From: Moniliophthora roreri
Taxonomy: Eukaryota; Basidiomycota; Agaricomycetes; Agaricales; Marasmiaceae
Length of the DNA stretch: 64,000 nucleotides
NCBI GenBank assembly: GCA_001466705.2
Contig: LATX02000200.1
Coordinates: forward strand, 1,178,001-1,242,000
Reading direction: 5' to 3'
The notes beneath the pieces are model-generated. The model worked only from the letters and a program-made list of their open reading frames with translations, made no database searches and was not told the DNA's origin. Positions 33,063-46,775 of this stretch are shown here, piece after piece; within the stretch, counting starts at the first letter, position 1; each line of letters starts with the position of its first letter. The translations under genes were made by a program, and so were the position numbers.

Positions 33063-35585
33063 ATGTCAGACGCAAATTCCGAACAACAAGATGCTTCTGT
33101 ACTTGGGAAACGTCCAAGAGCGGATGAAGCTGAGTTCCAAAATGGAGATGCTGCTCAAAATAATGTCGACGACGACTCGGATGACGACCTTGGACCGATG
33201 CCAATGCCCGCTGGCGTCGAAGAAGGAAGCAGTCAGAAGAAAAAAAGAAAAGGTACGTCTACTATTGAATTCTCGTATTGTTGAGCCTGAAAAGATACGA
33301 AGTATTTCTCATCTAGTACTACCTCATGAAAAACTATACCTGGATCACCTCCCTAATACCGACCAATACTACAAGAGTTTCATGCACCGGGATACCATTA
33401 ATTACTGCGTCGTGACAAAGTCTGTCCATTTTTAGGTCCAATCTCAGTGATTATGCTCAACTCACTCGGCAGAACGGAATTCATGATCACCACTTCTGTT
33501 GACGGACATCTAAAGCTTTGGAAGAAACAAGAAACAGGGATAGAATTTGTCAAACTTTACCGAGCACACCTGCAACCAATAACAGGTGTCTCTGCTAGTG
33601 CAGATGGGCAATTATTTGCGACCGTTTCTGAGGATGGAACAGCCAAGGTCTTCGATGTCGTCAATTTTGGTAATAAATGCACCGTAGGCATTCGAACAGA
33701 AGCTGACATGGCCACCTTTTGCAGACATGATCAATATCATCAAGCTGGGGTATACACCTCATGCATGTTGCTGGGTGCACGGCCGTGGTCAAGCCCAAGG
33801 GGTTCTCGCTGTGTGCGTCGTGTCCATCATATTCAGGCTTGTCGAATCACTAATCGTATCTAAATCCAAAGCTCTGACGCTTCCTCAGGGATCATTAGAC
33901 TATATGATGGACGTGGTGGCGATACTCCCCTCGAGACAGTACATAATCTTCATCGGTTTCCTGTCCATATTATGACGGTATGACGCGTCTTATACTGAAG
34001 ATGTTCTGAGTGCTAAACCCGGGAACGCAGTACAGTGACAGATACGACACGGTTGTCTCGGCGGACGAGGGTGGTTTCATCGAATATTGGCAACCAACAG
34101 AACCTTTCCAGTTGCCTAAGAACGTTTCGGGTCTGTGGTCATATAAGAGCGAGACAGATCTTTACGAGTTTAAAAAGGCGCGTTTCCTCACTGTAATTAA
34201 GATGAATGACTTGATTTACCGTCACACAGTCCAAGTCGACACCGACGTGTATCACATTTTCTCCTGACTCTTCGTCCTTTGTTACCATGTCGCTTCCCGA
34301 TCGGCAAATTCGAATATTCTCATTCTTGTCTGGGAAGCTGACGCGTAAATACGATGAATCATTGACTGCCATCCAAGAGATGCAACAAGCCGGGACCGCG
34401 GTCTACAAGGTCGAGGACATGGAGTTTGGAAGACGCCTGGCAGCCGAGCGCGAATTGGAATTGCCTGGCCCAGACGGTAAGATACCTGGACGATGGTGCA
34501 ACGCGATCTGGGATGAAAGTGGCGCCTTCATTATCTATGGATCATTGCTTGGGATTAAAGGTAAATAACGTTCACCTATCATTCCTCAGTGGAAGCTTAA
34601 ACAATCTTTTAGTCGTCAACAGTGTCACTAATCGCGTCGTTCGATTACTTGGTAAAGATGAGGTGGTCCGATTCATGAACCTCAGCGTCTATCAAGGCGC
34701 TCCCTCTAAACGAGCCGTTACAACTGTGGTGCGTTTCATGCGTTCTCCAGCACACCCATAGCTGAAATCTTCGTAGGCAATGGCTGCTTCTGCCAATCCC
34801 ATCCTCGCTGAACGTGCAATGCGCGACCCCATTCTATTTTGTACCGGCTTCAAACGCCAGCGGTTCTACATGTTCACCAGATCGGAACCTGAGTAAGTAG
34901 AGCGTTTCGACCGGGAGCAAATAATCTGATCAATCTGGTTGTAGAGATAACAAATCTGGAGATCGTGATGTGTTCAACGAGAAGCCCACACGTGAGGAGC
35001 AAAGTATAGCTGCCGCTGCTCCCAATACTGGAATGGGTGGTCCATCACCCTTGGCGAACGCAGCTACGATTCACACTACTCTCGGAGACATTCACATGCG
35101 ACTATTTCCTCAACAAGCTCCCAAAGCCGTTGAAAACTTCGTGGGACATGCTAGGAGTGGTTACTTTGAAGGCATTATATTCCACCGTGTGATCGCCAAG
35201 TTCATGATCCAAACGGGTGATCCGCTTGGTGACGGTACTGGAGGTACCTCAGTCTGGGGTAGAGAGTTCGAGGACGAGTTTTCCGATGATTTGAAGCATG
35301 ATAGGTTAGTTGTTTGTTGTTTGTTTTTTTGTGGATACGAGTGATGCTTACTGATCGCTATGTTACAGACCGTACACAGTCAGTATGGCCAATGCAGGAC
35401 CTGGCACGAATGGCTCCCAGTTCTTCATTACTACGACAGCAACCCCCTGGCTCGACAAAAAGCACACAGTTTTCGGCCGTGTTATTACAGGGCTGGAAGT
35501 TATTCACGCTATCGAAAACGTGAAAACTAACAAAGTGGACAAGCCTTATGAGGACATCAAGATAATCAATGTCGATGTCGAATGA
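33063..35585 (+). CDS. WD40-repeat cyclophilin, PPWD1 homologue
   Basis: A multi-exon gene. An acidic and basic N-terminus (KRPRADEAE, then SSQKKKRKG) is followed by [20 protein letters not shown], four or more WD repeats ([43 protein letters not shown]) and a complete C-terminal cyclophilin domain. That domain contains [26 protein letters not shown] and KHTVFGRV. The catalytic Arg of FHR and the QFF segment are intact. PPWD1-type proteins are nuclear peptidyl-prolyl isomerases associated with late spliceosomes. Length is about 650 residues, near normal. The stop codon lies only 6 bp from the stop of the convergent gene. Confidence 0.92.
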
Positions 35586-35591
35586 CTTACA

Positions 35592-36713
35592 TTACAACGC
35601 AACTCTATCCAACGTCATTGTATTATGTTGTATTGACATCGTAGATCCATCTATAGCTATCTTTAGGCGGTCTTCGAAGCGCGATTTGAGCCGGTGTATG
35701 ATCGACGAAGGGGAAAGTCGCGGGTACTTTAGCGCTAATGATGATGGGCAAGAGAACTTCAACAAGACATGTTCATGAAGCTTGCCCGGAATATTGATAA
35801 GACACTCATAGTTGTCTAGAGGGACCTGATTGAGGTGCGAGCTCACACCAAGACCCGAGGCATTGGGACACAGGGCCACGGAATATTCCAGTAAGAAACC
35901 TGCCAGAGGAACTGCTACATGCGGTGGTAGCTTTGGCAAGTGTATGGTTGTTATGGGCTCAGGTTGCTCTACTGAACCGAGCCCATTGGCCAGTTCCCGA
36001 AGGATAACAATGAGATCTGCCGGGAGCTTCATGCGTGGTGTACACTGAGTCTCAATAATATGGAGAGAGCTGATCATTACTTACCTCATAGTTGCAGCAA
36101 GGGTGCAGGGACGCGAAAAATGTGGCTTGCATATTAGAGTCCGGGTCCATTGCTGATTGTGCAGTTGAGATAAAACCCTTGGTCCTCGAAAGAAATAGAG
36201 GTGCATTCACGAAGAATGATTGCTCTGACGAGGGTTCGTAAAAGAGCACAACCTCAGAGAATAGGACCACCTTCTGGGAGAGTAAAGAGCTCAAATAAAA
36301 AGTGCGGACTAACGGATCTGCTTCTCACTTGGCGTAGGCTGTGTAAGAGTCGACGGAATGTGTTTGAAGGATCGGATGGAACGATTGCATCAACGAGGTA
36401 AGCTGTACTGTCATGTATGAATCAAACACATTAGATGTTAGAATCTGATTGTATGAGGGCGCCCACCGAACTGAGAGTGCAATCAGCGCTAGGTCCACCG
36501 CAAAGGTCTTCAGTTTTGGTCCTGGAATTCGCCTTGAATTCGAAGAATTTCGAAATTCCTGCAATACTTGGTCCTGAACAGCCTCAATAACATCCATCAA
36601 TGCTGCAAGACTGGGGACGTATCGAGGTTATGATAAGAGATCAAAATGCAAATATTGACTCCGACTCGATCACTGCTTAATCCCGGCAATATAACTTGAA
36701 CCAGATCAACCAT
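35592..36713 (-). CDS. Conserved protein, possibly C1orf74/UPF0739-like
   Basis: Exons read from ATG 36713 (MVDLVQVILPGLS) through LMDVIEAVQDQVLQEF, KLKTFAVDLALIALSVRWA, an exon with FFVNAPLFLSRTKGFISTAQ, and a last exon from CTPRMKLPADLIVILRELA to a TAA at 35592. The last exon contains VPLAGFLLEYSVALCPN and LLKFSCPSSL. Hydrophobic V..AGFLL.YPV..CP followed by L..FSCP is reminiscent of the UPF0739 (C1orf74, DUF4504) family, whose function is unknown. I hold that assignment loosely. Soluble, no signal peptide. Head to head with the receptor gene, 228 bp between start codons. Confidence 0.55.
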
Positions 36714-36941
36714 AGCCCGATGACGAACCGTCGTTACGGTCCTTGTATTTTAGCAGGATCGTCCTCTGCGACTGTCTTTGGCGGCTCCAGGGAGTAACCT
36801 ACTCAGCCCTGAGGAGTTACGCCGACATCTCAGTCACTATACCTGACATTCTTGCACACTCCTTAAATCTCTGCTGGACAGAGTGTCCTTTGCCTTCGCT
36901 TTCCCTGCTGGACAGCTTTCGTTCTTCCTTTGCAATACAGG

Positions 36942-38531
36942 ATGAGTGACAGGCCTATTGGTGAGTAATCCTTCTGTTTAAAGGGACGTCGTCAACAATA
37001 CTTAGATATTTAAACAGGCAGTGGGCAAATTCATACCTGGGGTAACGCGAATGAAGCGGAAATCGGTGTCTGGATATATTTCAATCTGGTTTCGAGCAAC
37101 ATCCTCCTCCCTATCTTAGTGGTCACGTTTACGTTTTCGAAAACCGCGAAGCGACATGCTACTCTTACCAACATGTGCATGACATGGATACTGTCGGGCA
37201 TATTCTCTTTGTTATCGTGCGTAATTGTTTTACGCCTCTGAACTGTTTTTCCTGAAGATCTACACACACAGGTTCTACGACGGTGCAGGGAAAGATAAAC
37301 CTATAACAACTCTGTGCAAAGCGCAGATGTCCCTATTGTTTGGTATCCTACCCATGTACGTGTCAGCGGACGTTTAAGCCAATCCCTTCGTTAATTCTTT
37401 CGATAGGTGGTCTGTTGCGGTGCTGGTCATGACCTTGTACTTGTACGGTGTCATCAACGAGTGCGCATTTCTTTTTGAGCACAGGAAGCTTACCATGCCA
37501 GTAGTGAGCACCTTGCATTTCTCGAAATAGACATTGTCGATTGACGAAGAAAGGAAGATGCTCAGTGCCCCGTACATTGTGCAGTGTGCATTTACTTTAG
37601 CTGGCGCCATCGCTGTGAGGAATTCGCCATTGTTGGGACCCGCGATAATGGAACTGAATCATCCCTAGACTGTGAAGAAGCCCAAAGCCCGAGTCAGGAC
37701 CCCCTACTACTGCGGACTGCATTTTACGCCACTGTAAGCACCAAGACACGTCTTACAATTCATTCTCACCCAGATGCCAGGAGTAATGCCATGTCAATCT
37801 TTGTCTTCATCATATGTCTTTGTATTGTCCTCCTCATGAGTGAGTAACATCTCCGTTTAACTATACGGTTACTTACCGATTGACTCTGTAGTACAACTCG
37901 GAAGCATGGTGTTCAAGAACTGGCGAGCGCGTAGAAGATCAGCAGCTACCCGGCTATCCCATATCGATACTCAACTTGTAATCCGGGTGCTCCTTTTTGG
38001 AGTCTATGTACTTGCTGGCATGGTGTAGGTTCTTTTCCGTCAGCAAAGCTCTTAATTCCCACATCATTTGGACAGATGCAACTGTATCAAGCTATTTGAT
38101 CCCTATAATCCGTTTCCATACATGTATGCAGCAATCGGTATAGCTTTTGTTATCATCTCTTCATAAATTGCAACACTGATGCCAATTTTAGCTGGCACCG
38201 TGGTGTTTCTGATTTTCGGAACACAGTCAGTAAGTGCTGCCCGTTATCTTTCTTAAAAAACATTATTTGATTCGTGTATAAGGATGTATTTCGCGCTTGG
38301 TGCTTTTGGAAGAAGTTTGATCACCCGCGTACGGACGGCTATGTTCGAGGGCAAATGGATTGGCTCAATACTTCCCTTCATCCCGACGTAGGAATGTCTC
38401 AAACGGAGGCTATCGGCTCGATTCCGACACGTGCACCACCAGAACCTCCTCGTGCACAAGTTGTCCACCACATCCATAGCACTGAGAGCTTCCATCATGC
38501 GCATACTCAAAGCACTCAGGTGTGGGTATGA
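36942..38531 (+). CDS. Fungal seven-transmembrane receptor-like protein
   Basis: Short exons encode a first helix VWIYFNLVSSNILLPILVVT, then NMCMTWILSGIFSLLS, LCKAQMSLLFGILPMWSVAV, LVMTLYLYGVI, and a loop IDEERKMLSAPYIVQCAFTL. FYATVSTKTR, MSIFVFIICLCIVLLM and VIRVLLFGVYVLAGMV follow, giving seven hydrophobic spans. A cytoplasmic tail ends at 38531. The pattern (C.AQ..L.Y/G in TM3, DEERK, PYI, FYCTV-like motif) is typical of the large uncharacterised Agaricomycete G-protein-coupled receptor family. Ligand and G-protein partner are unknown. One 81-nt intron, starting GTGAGGAATTCG, must be removed to keep TM5 in frame. Confidence 0.72.
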
Positions 38532-38709
38532 AGTCAGGTGCCTCAGCCTGGTAACGATCTGCCAGTAATTACCGTGGACAATCTGATCTTCACTGCGATG
38601 CCATAGCCATGCCTCTGAAATTGTGTATTTTCCCTGTACATACCATCTGAAGGCTGCGAGCACCCACTGATCTTCCCGTCCTCGTTGTATCGTTACCACA
38701 TGTGTATAT

Positions 38710-39422
38710 TTATGCCCCAGGTGCGGTATATTTCATAGCTTCAAGTGCTGTAATATTTTCGTTCCCTTGTGTGATCGCTTCTTGCACTGCTTGCACGGCA
38801 TATATCACCGCAGGAGTGATAGACCACCACCCGATTGTCAACCACGGTTTCCGAAGGAAGAAGCAAACCGCTGGAGCGACCAACGAAAGGATGTAGGACA
38901 GGTTGTATGGGAGGGGGTGAATCTCGATGTTGTCACCGAGCTGCATACGGCGAAGAAGAAAGTGAACATGGGTGGGGTCGAATAGTAGAATGGCGTTAAG
39001 ATGTAACGCGAGGGAGATTACGGTGAATGGTCTAGGTAGAGGGATTTGTGGATCTATTCCTAATGATGGTTGGTTTGGAATCAAGGCTGAAAGCGGTTCC
39101 GCCGTTGGGTTGAAGAGGTAAATGAGATGACTACATAGTTAAGAGAACACCTTATTGAGTGATTTTTGAAAACAGAAGTTCGTGGACGAACACTAGAGTA
39201 GACAAGCATACAATACACTGAATTGCCAGAGAATATTGAGCACTAGACTTGTTGTTCTCTTCCCGGAGACGTTGTATCACTTCTTCCTGCTCTGGAGTAA
39301 CAAGCTGAGAAGCAGTTGATGCGAAGAGAAACTTTTTGGCACATACCCTGCTCGTCCAGTACTACATTTTCTTCTCCTTCATCTGAAGAAAACTTGAAGG
39401 GGTTCCGTCGCCGCAGACTCAT
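38710..39422 (-). CDS. Small multi-pass membrane protein, unknown function
   Basis: The start MSLRRRNPFKFSSDEGEE is followed by an intron and a charged helix (PEQEEVIQRLREENNKSS). After a further intron come hydrophobic spans FTVISLALHLNAILLF, YILSLVAPAVCFFL and ITPAVIYAVQAVQ, giving about 190 residues in all. It looks like a conserved endomembrane protein with a cytosolic N-terminus. I do not recognise a named family. It is convergent with the receptor gene (178 bp between stops), and its start is about 200 bp from the stop of THI4. Confidence 0.6.
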
Positions 39423-39618
39423 ACGCGCAACCTAAAGCGTTACAATGGATGGATGAGCAGTTCGTGGTGGCATGGGCTGAAGAGGCGTGTCACTGACGTA
39501 AATTGTATACATAAAAACTCTGAGCTTTACACATTTTTGACATTCCTGATAGATACATTTTGGGAGTACATATTACAGTGAAGCAGTCAGCAAGGTAATA
39601 CGCTCGATTTCGAGATGC

Positions 39619-40757
<1,139 letters not shown>

Positions 40758-40810
40758 GGATATTCGTTGAAGAGAAAGGACTCTTGAGGTTAATCAAGGC
40801 TAGGGTCCTC

Positions 40811-40820
40811 CTTTATATAC
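40811..40820 (-). promoter_or_regulatory. Candidate TATA box of THI4
   Basis: On the minus strand GTATATAAAG lies about 55-65 bp before the ATG of THI4, a good TATA-type core promoter for a gene that is often strongly induced. I looked for a thiamine pyrophosphate riboswitch in the 400 bp upstream and in the first intron and saw none. Confidence 0.5.
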
Positions 40821-41748
40821 GGAACCGGATACCTGAGGCTCCATCCATCGTGATTCGGGAAGCAAGGGTATCCAAAGGCTCTCCGCACGTTCCCATGTTC
40901 CGAGACTTCTTGCTCATTCCCTACGTATGATAGCGTATGTTATGAAATAAACTGAGAGATGGGACCCCCGGCACGGGACTAAAACAATTGGGGTCTTCCC
41001 AAGACCGGCGAATGGTCCTGGAGTGCAGACATCGCAAGAACCTTGGGGATTCTTGATTGCGTGTGAACGAGGGTAGGAGCCGATAACTTCAGGGCAAGAC
41101 GGGGGATCGGTCCCTGATGAACGTGCTAGATGGTGCAGGTCACAGCACAGCAGGACCAAGTATTCAATGGTTTTCGGTGTGAAATAGTTGTGTATTTTGT
41201 GAGTAGAAGGATAGAGGCAAATCGTACTCGGTGGCTAACTCCGCTACGAATTTGAGATACGAATCAAAATCTACTCTTCAAGATCGGGACCTTTAGCTGA
41301 TAGAACCAGAAAGTTAGAGGACAATCCTGAGGCCAAAATTCGAAACACCGGGAACACTCTTACCTGAACGTACACAGTGAACGGAAAGGTTGGTCTGAAA
41401 CTCAAGTGCACAAATAGAATCTGTGAACGGCTGGAACTTTCCGAATCATACCAGAAGAATAGGGCAACACTCTAGATTGTGGATTGTGCGGAGTACGTGA
41501 CTACGCCTCGTGATAGCTCCAGAGGTAATGGCCTTGAATTGAGACTCACACAGGGTTCCAGAATTCATTGAATTCCATCAGCATTCTGGGGCTCGGAGCG
41601 CGCCATTTTGAGAGCTCGTCGGTTGATGACTTGTATCACGTTGTGTGTAATGCTTCGGAAAACTTCCGCCACTGGGATTCTTGGGAGGAACAGGTCAAAG
41701 TGACGCGTCTGTGACACTGTCACACTCATCGTCCTCGACGACGACGCG

Positions 41749-43450
41749 ATGGATGAAGATTTAATTGTTGTGGACGACGTCGAGGAACTAGCACAAGAGA
41801 GCACAGCTGGACTATCATCCCATCACAATGCCTCGGACAGCGACTACGCTCAGCCGATCCCATCTTCGGCCCCATCCGGTTCACGAACATCCTCTCGATT
41901 ACGAAACAACAGCCAGGTAACAATGGCTGCATCCGACACTGCAGAGCGAACGACGCGGTTCCAAGCTGCAAATGCGAACAAATCCAAGGTACAACCCAAG
42001 TTAAAGCTCAAATTGAGCGAAAAAGCGGCCGCTCAGGCTCCTGGGATGTCGTTTTTGGGGCAGTACGACCGTGAGCTTGATTCGGACGAAGAAGAGTTGG
42101 CTTTTGAGGAGCAGTTCATTCTGCGAATGCCGGCTGGAGAAGATTGTGAAAAGCTGAGGAAGATAGTGGCTTCAAGAGAGGTGCCGAATGATGTATGGTT
42201 CAAGTTCAAAGGTGAGCATGTTGTCTATACTCTGATGACAAGGTCATTCACATGGAAGATATTTGCTAGACTCTCGTCGGGCAGTATTTTACTTGGGGAA
42301 CAATTCGTACTCATCGAAACTTGTCGACCTTCCATGTATAATCGAATCCCAAAAGACCTTGGATAATAAACAAATGTTCAAAGTAGCAGACATATGTCAG
42401 GTCGCTTAACCCTATTCCTATTATGTGCCGTGACTAAACATATCAACAGATGCTCGTTGTTGAAGACCGTATAGAGAATGAAGCGGATGTATCGCATTCA
42501 AAGGTCTTCAATATCGAAGATTTCATCTGGCCGCATGGTATAACACCTCCCTTGCACCATGTTCGAAAACGAAGGTTTCGAAAGAGGATCAACAAGAGGG
42601 TGTGTATTTTCTAGTGGTTTTAGGCTGAAGTGAGACTGATATATCGCCTTCAGACCATCGAGAGTGTCGAACAAGAGGTTGAAAGGTTACTTGAGGCAGA
42701 TAACATGGCTAGTGAGATCAAGTATGGTACGTGACATTCCAGGAAATATGCTTCATGGTCTAAGTCCGCGCAGAGGTTTTGGATAACGTCAATCCTGACC
42801 TCTCGGATTCCGAGTTTATAGAAAGAGAAGAACCTATAGACGCCCCGACACCTGCCATCTCGGATACGGGAGATGCACCAACACCTGGGGATATGAATGA
42901 GGGCGAAGAAGAGGGCGAGGGCGGAGGAGACGAGGAGGAACCAGAAGGTGATATTGATGAAGAACTGGCGGCTGAGTTGGATCTTGCGCTAGGGGATGAG
43001 GAAGAGGCGGATGAGGAGGACGACGATGACGATGAGAGTGAGGAAGAGGAGGATGACGATGACGACGACGACGATTCACAAGCCAGGAAACTCTTGAACG
43101 AGGAAATCCGGGATCTGGAAGCAGCTGTAGCAAAGAAAAATAGTGAAATTGCTAGCTCGGCAAACCCTTTGATCAGGGTCAGTATCATTGGTGTTTTCCA
43201 GATGGCAACATTCTCAATATTTCTTTAGAAACGATTCGAAGATGCACTCAAGAAGCTGACCGCTGATCTGGAGATGAAGCAAGCTCAGCGCGACGAGTTG
43301 AAGGAAAAACAGCGCATGAAGAAGGAAGGTATCACACTGGATGGTGATCCGGACTCGGATTCGGATGCAGGAGATAACCCTCAGAATGGAGTCTCCGTTG
43401 CTGAGGATGACTTGTTTGGCGGTGACCAGGATATGGATATGGACCAGTAA
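41749..43450 (+). CDS. TAF7: TFIID subunit TAF7 (TAFII55 family)
   Basis: After an acidic, serine-rich leader the TAFII55 domain begins at [17 protein letters not shown]. It continues through VWFKFK, an intron, then [20 protein letters not shown] and [19 protein letters not shown] with [31 protein letters not shown] follows, and an arginine-rich [14 protein letters not shown] segment typical of TAF7 homologues. A very acidic Asp/Glu tract (about 42,900-43,075), a coiled coil ([17 protein letters not shown]) and a C-terminus rich in Asp complete about 450 residues. TAF7 is a TFIID component that restrains TAF1 during RNA polymerase II initiation. Divergent from THI4 across about 1 kb. Confidence 0.93.
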
Positions 43451-43788
43451 TTCCACATCATATATACTAGTCATGTACTACCCATACGGGGTCAACCTAG
43501 CTTGTACACATGAATATAACCCCCGTCGACGCCGTTGTGACATCGCTTACATATTCCCATGACTTTCTTATGTTTGAACAAGAAAACGCAGCCTGTGTCA
43601 CCGCAACCAACCTAGAATTGTATGACATCGAAATTCCTAAAGCGCTTCGGAGGAATAAGAAACATGTATGTCATTACGTGCAATTCATTATTAGGTACAG
43701 GTAAAATCATCCAACAAATGAGTATGGTATACGAGAACAACACATTCCTTCCTCTGTCGAATACGCGTCCCAAATATCCGGTTCGACC

Positions 43789-46021
43789 TCAACCCGTAAT
43801 ATACTTCCAGAACCCATATCCATTCGATTTCTCAACCGCTTTACTATCCTCGTCGACTGCGGGCACACTCCCATCACCCTTGATCTTGGCCAAACGATCT
43901 GCAGGCTCATCAATACCCTTGACCATACGCAGACGTGTGGAGACGGCAGGGTTTATAGAGACAGGAGCCTCAGTAGGTGGGAGTGTTGTGTCGTTTGTAG
44001 GAGACTGAGCGGGCGGTTCGGTACCGATAGGTGCATTGACGCTATCGGGAGCGCCAGTTGAGGGCTGGGCGGGAGCAGATGTTGTTGGAGTACCGGTCGA
44101 AGGCTGAGTGGGAGCACCAGTTGATGGTTGAGTAGGCACGGTCGTAGAGGGCTGGCTTGGGGTAGGAGTTCCGGTCGAAGGTCGACCAGGTGCGGGTGTA
44201 GTTGGAGCCCCAGTCGACGGTTTGCTAGGCTGGTCAGGTGCAGGGGAAGTAGAGCCACCATTGTTACCACCATCAGCGGGGAAATCATAGACTTGCCATG
44301 TTCCGGGAACCAAAGCAACTGGGAGAATCCAAGTTGCCGACAGAATCACTCCGTACCCTAAACAGCGCCATTAGTATTTTGGTTGATGAACAAAGGATCG
44401 ATAAGTACTCACCGACATCATAGCTCTTAATCGTACTCCAACTCCAGGTGATAAATGTTCCGATGTATCCGAGGTAAGGAACGAGTTGCTGCAGCATACG
44501 GAGAGCGGGCTGCATAGGTGGTGGGAATATCGAGATCTATATGTACCCAGTCGGACTCGATGCCAAAAGAACTTGAGTGGAACATACAGGCAGCTTTGAA
44601 AACAACCAAGTCAATGCAGTTGTAATCATCGCAGCACGTTTGGTAGCTTCGATAGTCTTGTCGGATAAGATGTTGAGAACGGGAGGCGGGAGGAAGCTAA
44701 GTAACCGTTGTCCGATTGTCAGATGATGGAGGTAAATAGCGAAGAAAAAGACAACGCACACTCGATATCCCCACCAAAGAACCTGGATACTAAGCCCAGT
44801 ACGTGATGGCACCCAAACACGATGATTGAGAATAGGCTTGGGTTTCCTCAACTTACGAGGTCTCGGCTTCTTCTGATCCCCATTAGCAGGCACAGTATCA
44901 GGCATCTTGTCCTTATCGTCACCAGGAGCAGGAGTGGCGGTATCTGGAGGCTTCGGTGCAGGGGCAGGCGTCTTCTTCTTCCAAGGCCAGAATTTCCACG
45001 AAAACTTTGCCCGAACCACCTGCGTCTCCTCTGCTGGTTCACCGTCAATATTAACACCAGGTGGGGCAGTCCGTCTGCCATAAGTCCCGTACATCCTGTA
45101 CTGCCCTGGACTCAACATCTCCATAATCTTGGATTCGGCATCTCCGAGGTGTTCCTTGACAGAAGCAGCAAGTTTGGCGCCGTTGGTAGATGAAGTGATA
45201 GGCACAATCTGGAAGTCGGCCATTTCCACTTTGGAATCTTTGATTGGAATGAGAGGGGTGTAGAACATGACGCTCGAGTCATCCAAGATGACATGAGAGT
45301 GCTCGCCAATCTCTGAGCCATTGTCGCTCTCAATATCGGACTTGCCGATGTCCTCGTCATCATCAGCACCATCATCGTCGAGGGGACCGGTGCTTCCACC
45401 TTTACCTTGGCCAGCGACATGAGCGGCAGGGGCCTGAAAGCTGTCTAGAATCATCCAGACAGTTGGATTACCCTGTCCTTTGTCACCACTAGCGTGAGCA
45501 GCTCTGCCATTCATAACAACTGGGTTACGCAGGATGGCGATGAGCTTGGAATCATGGACGCGGACGGCGTCTTCAGGGAGGACAGGACGACCATTGGTGT
45601 CTAGCTGGGGAAGTTTGGGTTTGGAAGGAACCGGGACTGGCACCGTGGGCTGTGGGAGAGATTGGACAAGAGAACGAATACGGTCGGCAAGTGCAGTTGG
45701 ATCGTTGTCTTCATCGGCAGCATCATCTGAACTAGCAGAGGGACTATGGTTACTGTCACCACCATTGCTGCTGACCTTGTAGTCATCGGCGTTGTCTTGC
45801 TCCACCCCATTGGTAGGCGCGTCATTGGTAATATCCTCACCGCCGTTGGTAGTAGGTTTAATATCGTCCTTGGCTTGGGTTTCCGCTGCAACAGCTGGCT
45901 CCTCTGGTACGTTCTCCTCGTGATGGACCTCCTTGTCCTTGTGGTCTTCGACGAGATTAGGACCATTGATAGACTTTTTGAAGTGATGAAGAAGCTTGGG
46001 GCCGAAGGGCCTATCTGACAT
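43789..46021 (-). CDS. Membrane protein with Pro/Thr repeat tail, unknown function
   Basis: The first exon is about 480 residues: MSDRPFGPKLLHHFKKS, a long acidic low-complexity part, a globular stretch with VWMILDSFQAPAAH and FYTPLIPIKD, a basic linker RKLRKPKPILNH, and two hydrophobic spans (LSIQVLWWGYRVCVVFFFAI, MITTALTWLFSKL). Two introns lead to YLGYIGTFITWSW and GVILSATWILPVALVPGTW. A tail built of nine or so TGAPTxPSxG-type repeats follows (44,010-44,230). It may be an ER or plasma-membrane protein with an O-glycosylated extracellular tail. No family recognised. Confidence 0.65.
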
Positions 46022-46775
46022 GGCGATGGTGAAGGTAAGGAAGAAAGGAGATTCACTATTTTTTCGATCAATCGAACTCGAGCCGATTTCATGCCAAGTT
46101 GTGTCAAGTCAAAAGTCAACATGTCGGAGAAAAGGTGTGGCGGGTGCTGGATTCTGCGACGTGATACAGACGTTGAATGCGCAGAGCGAACCGAATATGA
46201 GTGTTTGGTGGCGGGCCAGTGCCTCGGGCAATAGTAAATTTAACCTAATGTGCTGAAATGCCCGCCATCAAAGATGCGACTACAGTGGCAGACAACTCCT
46301 ACATGTTAGAAGCACGTCAGAGTGTTAAAGAATGCAGTAGAAGGACTCACAGCCGAGGATACTACATGGGGGTTAAGAACGTCTGCAGCGTGATTGTGAG
46401 AACGCAAACCTGCAAAGACCTGATGCTCGAGGGCTCAATGAAGAGGCTAGAAAAGCTATGAATAACGACAACACAGAGCAAGTGGACCTCGACGTGCTTA
46501 CTCTAACTGCGCTACTAGTACTCCACGCCCGCCAGAAACGCTCCCGACGTGCTGCGGAAGAAAGTTGCACCGCGGCCTCGTGGTATGACCGATGTGTGAC
46601 TTTAGCCCCTTATAATAACATCGCCGACCACCACGTCCCCAAATTTCTGTGAAACTGACGTTCCCAAGGAAAACACGTCTCTAGTGAGCATATCAACATC
46701 ATTTTTGATTGCTGGACTACTCAGGATGTACACCCGATTCCCATTTTCCTCGCATCCTCCCACAGTTCTCTCAGC

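Noticed and set aside
38253..38699. 148-residue reverse-strand open frame
   Set aside because: It mostly overlaps the last exon of the receptor gene in antisense; no recognisable protein features.
40758..41160. Thiamine pyrophosphate riboswitch upstream of THI4
   Set aside because: A CTGAGA word near 40952 is on the opposite strand to THI4, and the rest of the aptamer consensus is absent on both strands.
42760..43188. Reverse-strand poly-serine open frame
   Set aside because: It is the antisense of the Asp/Glu-rich tract of TAF7.
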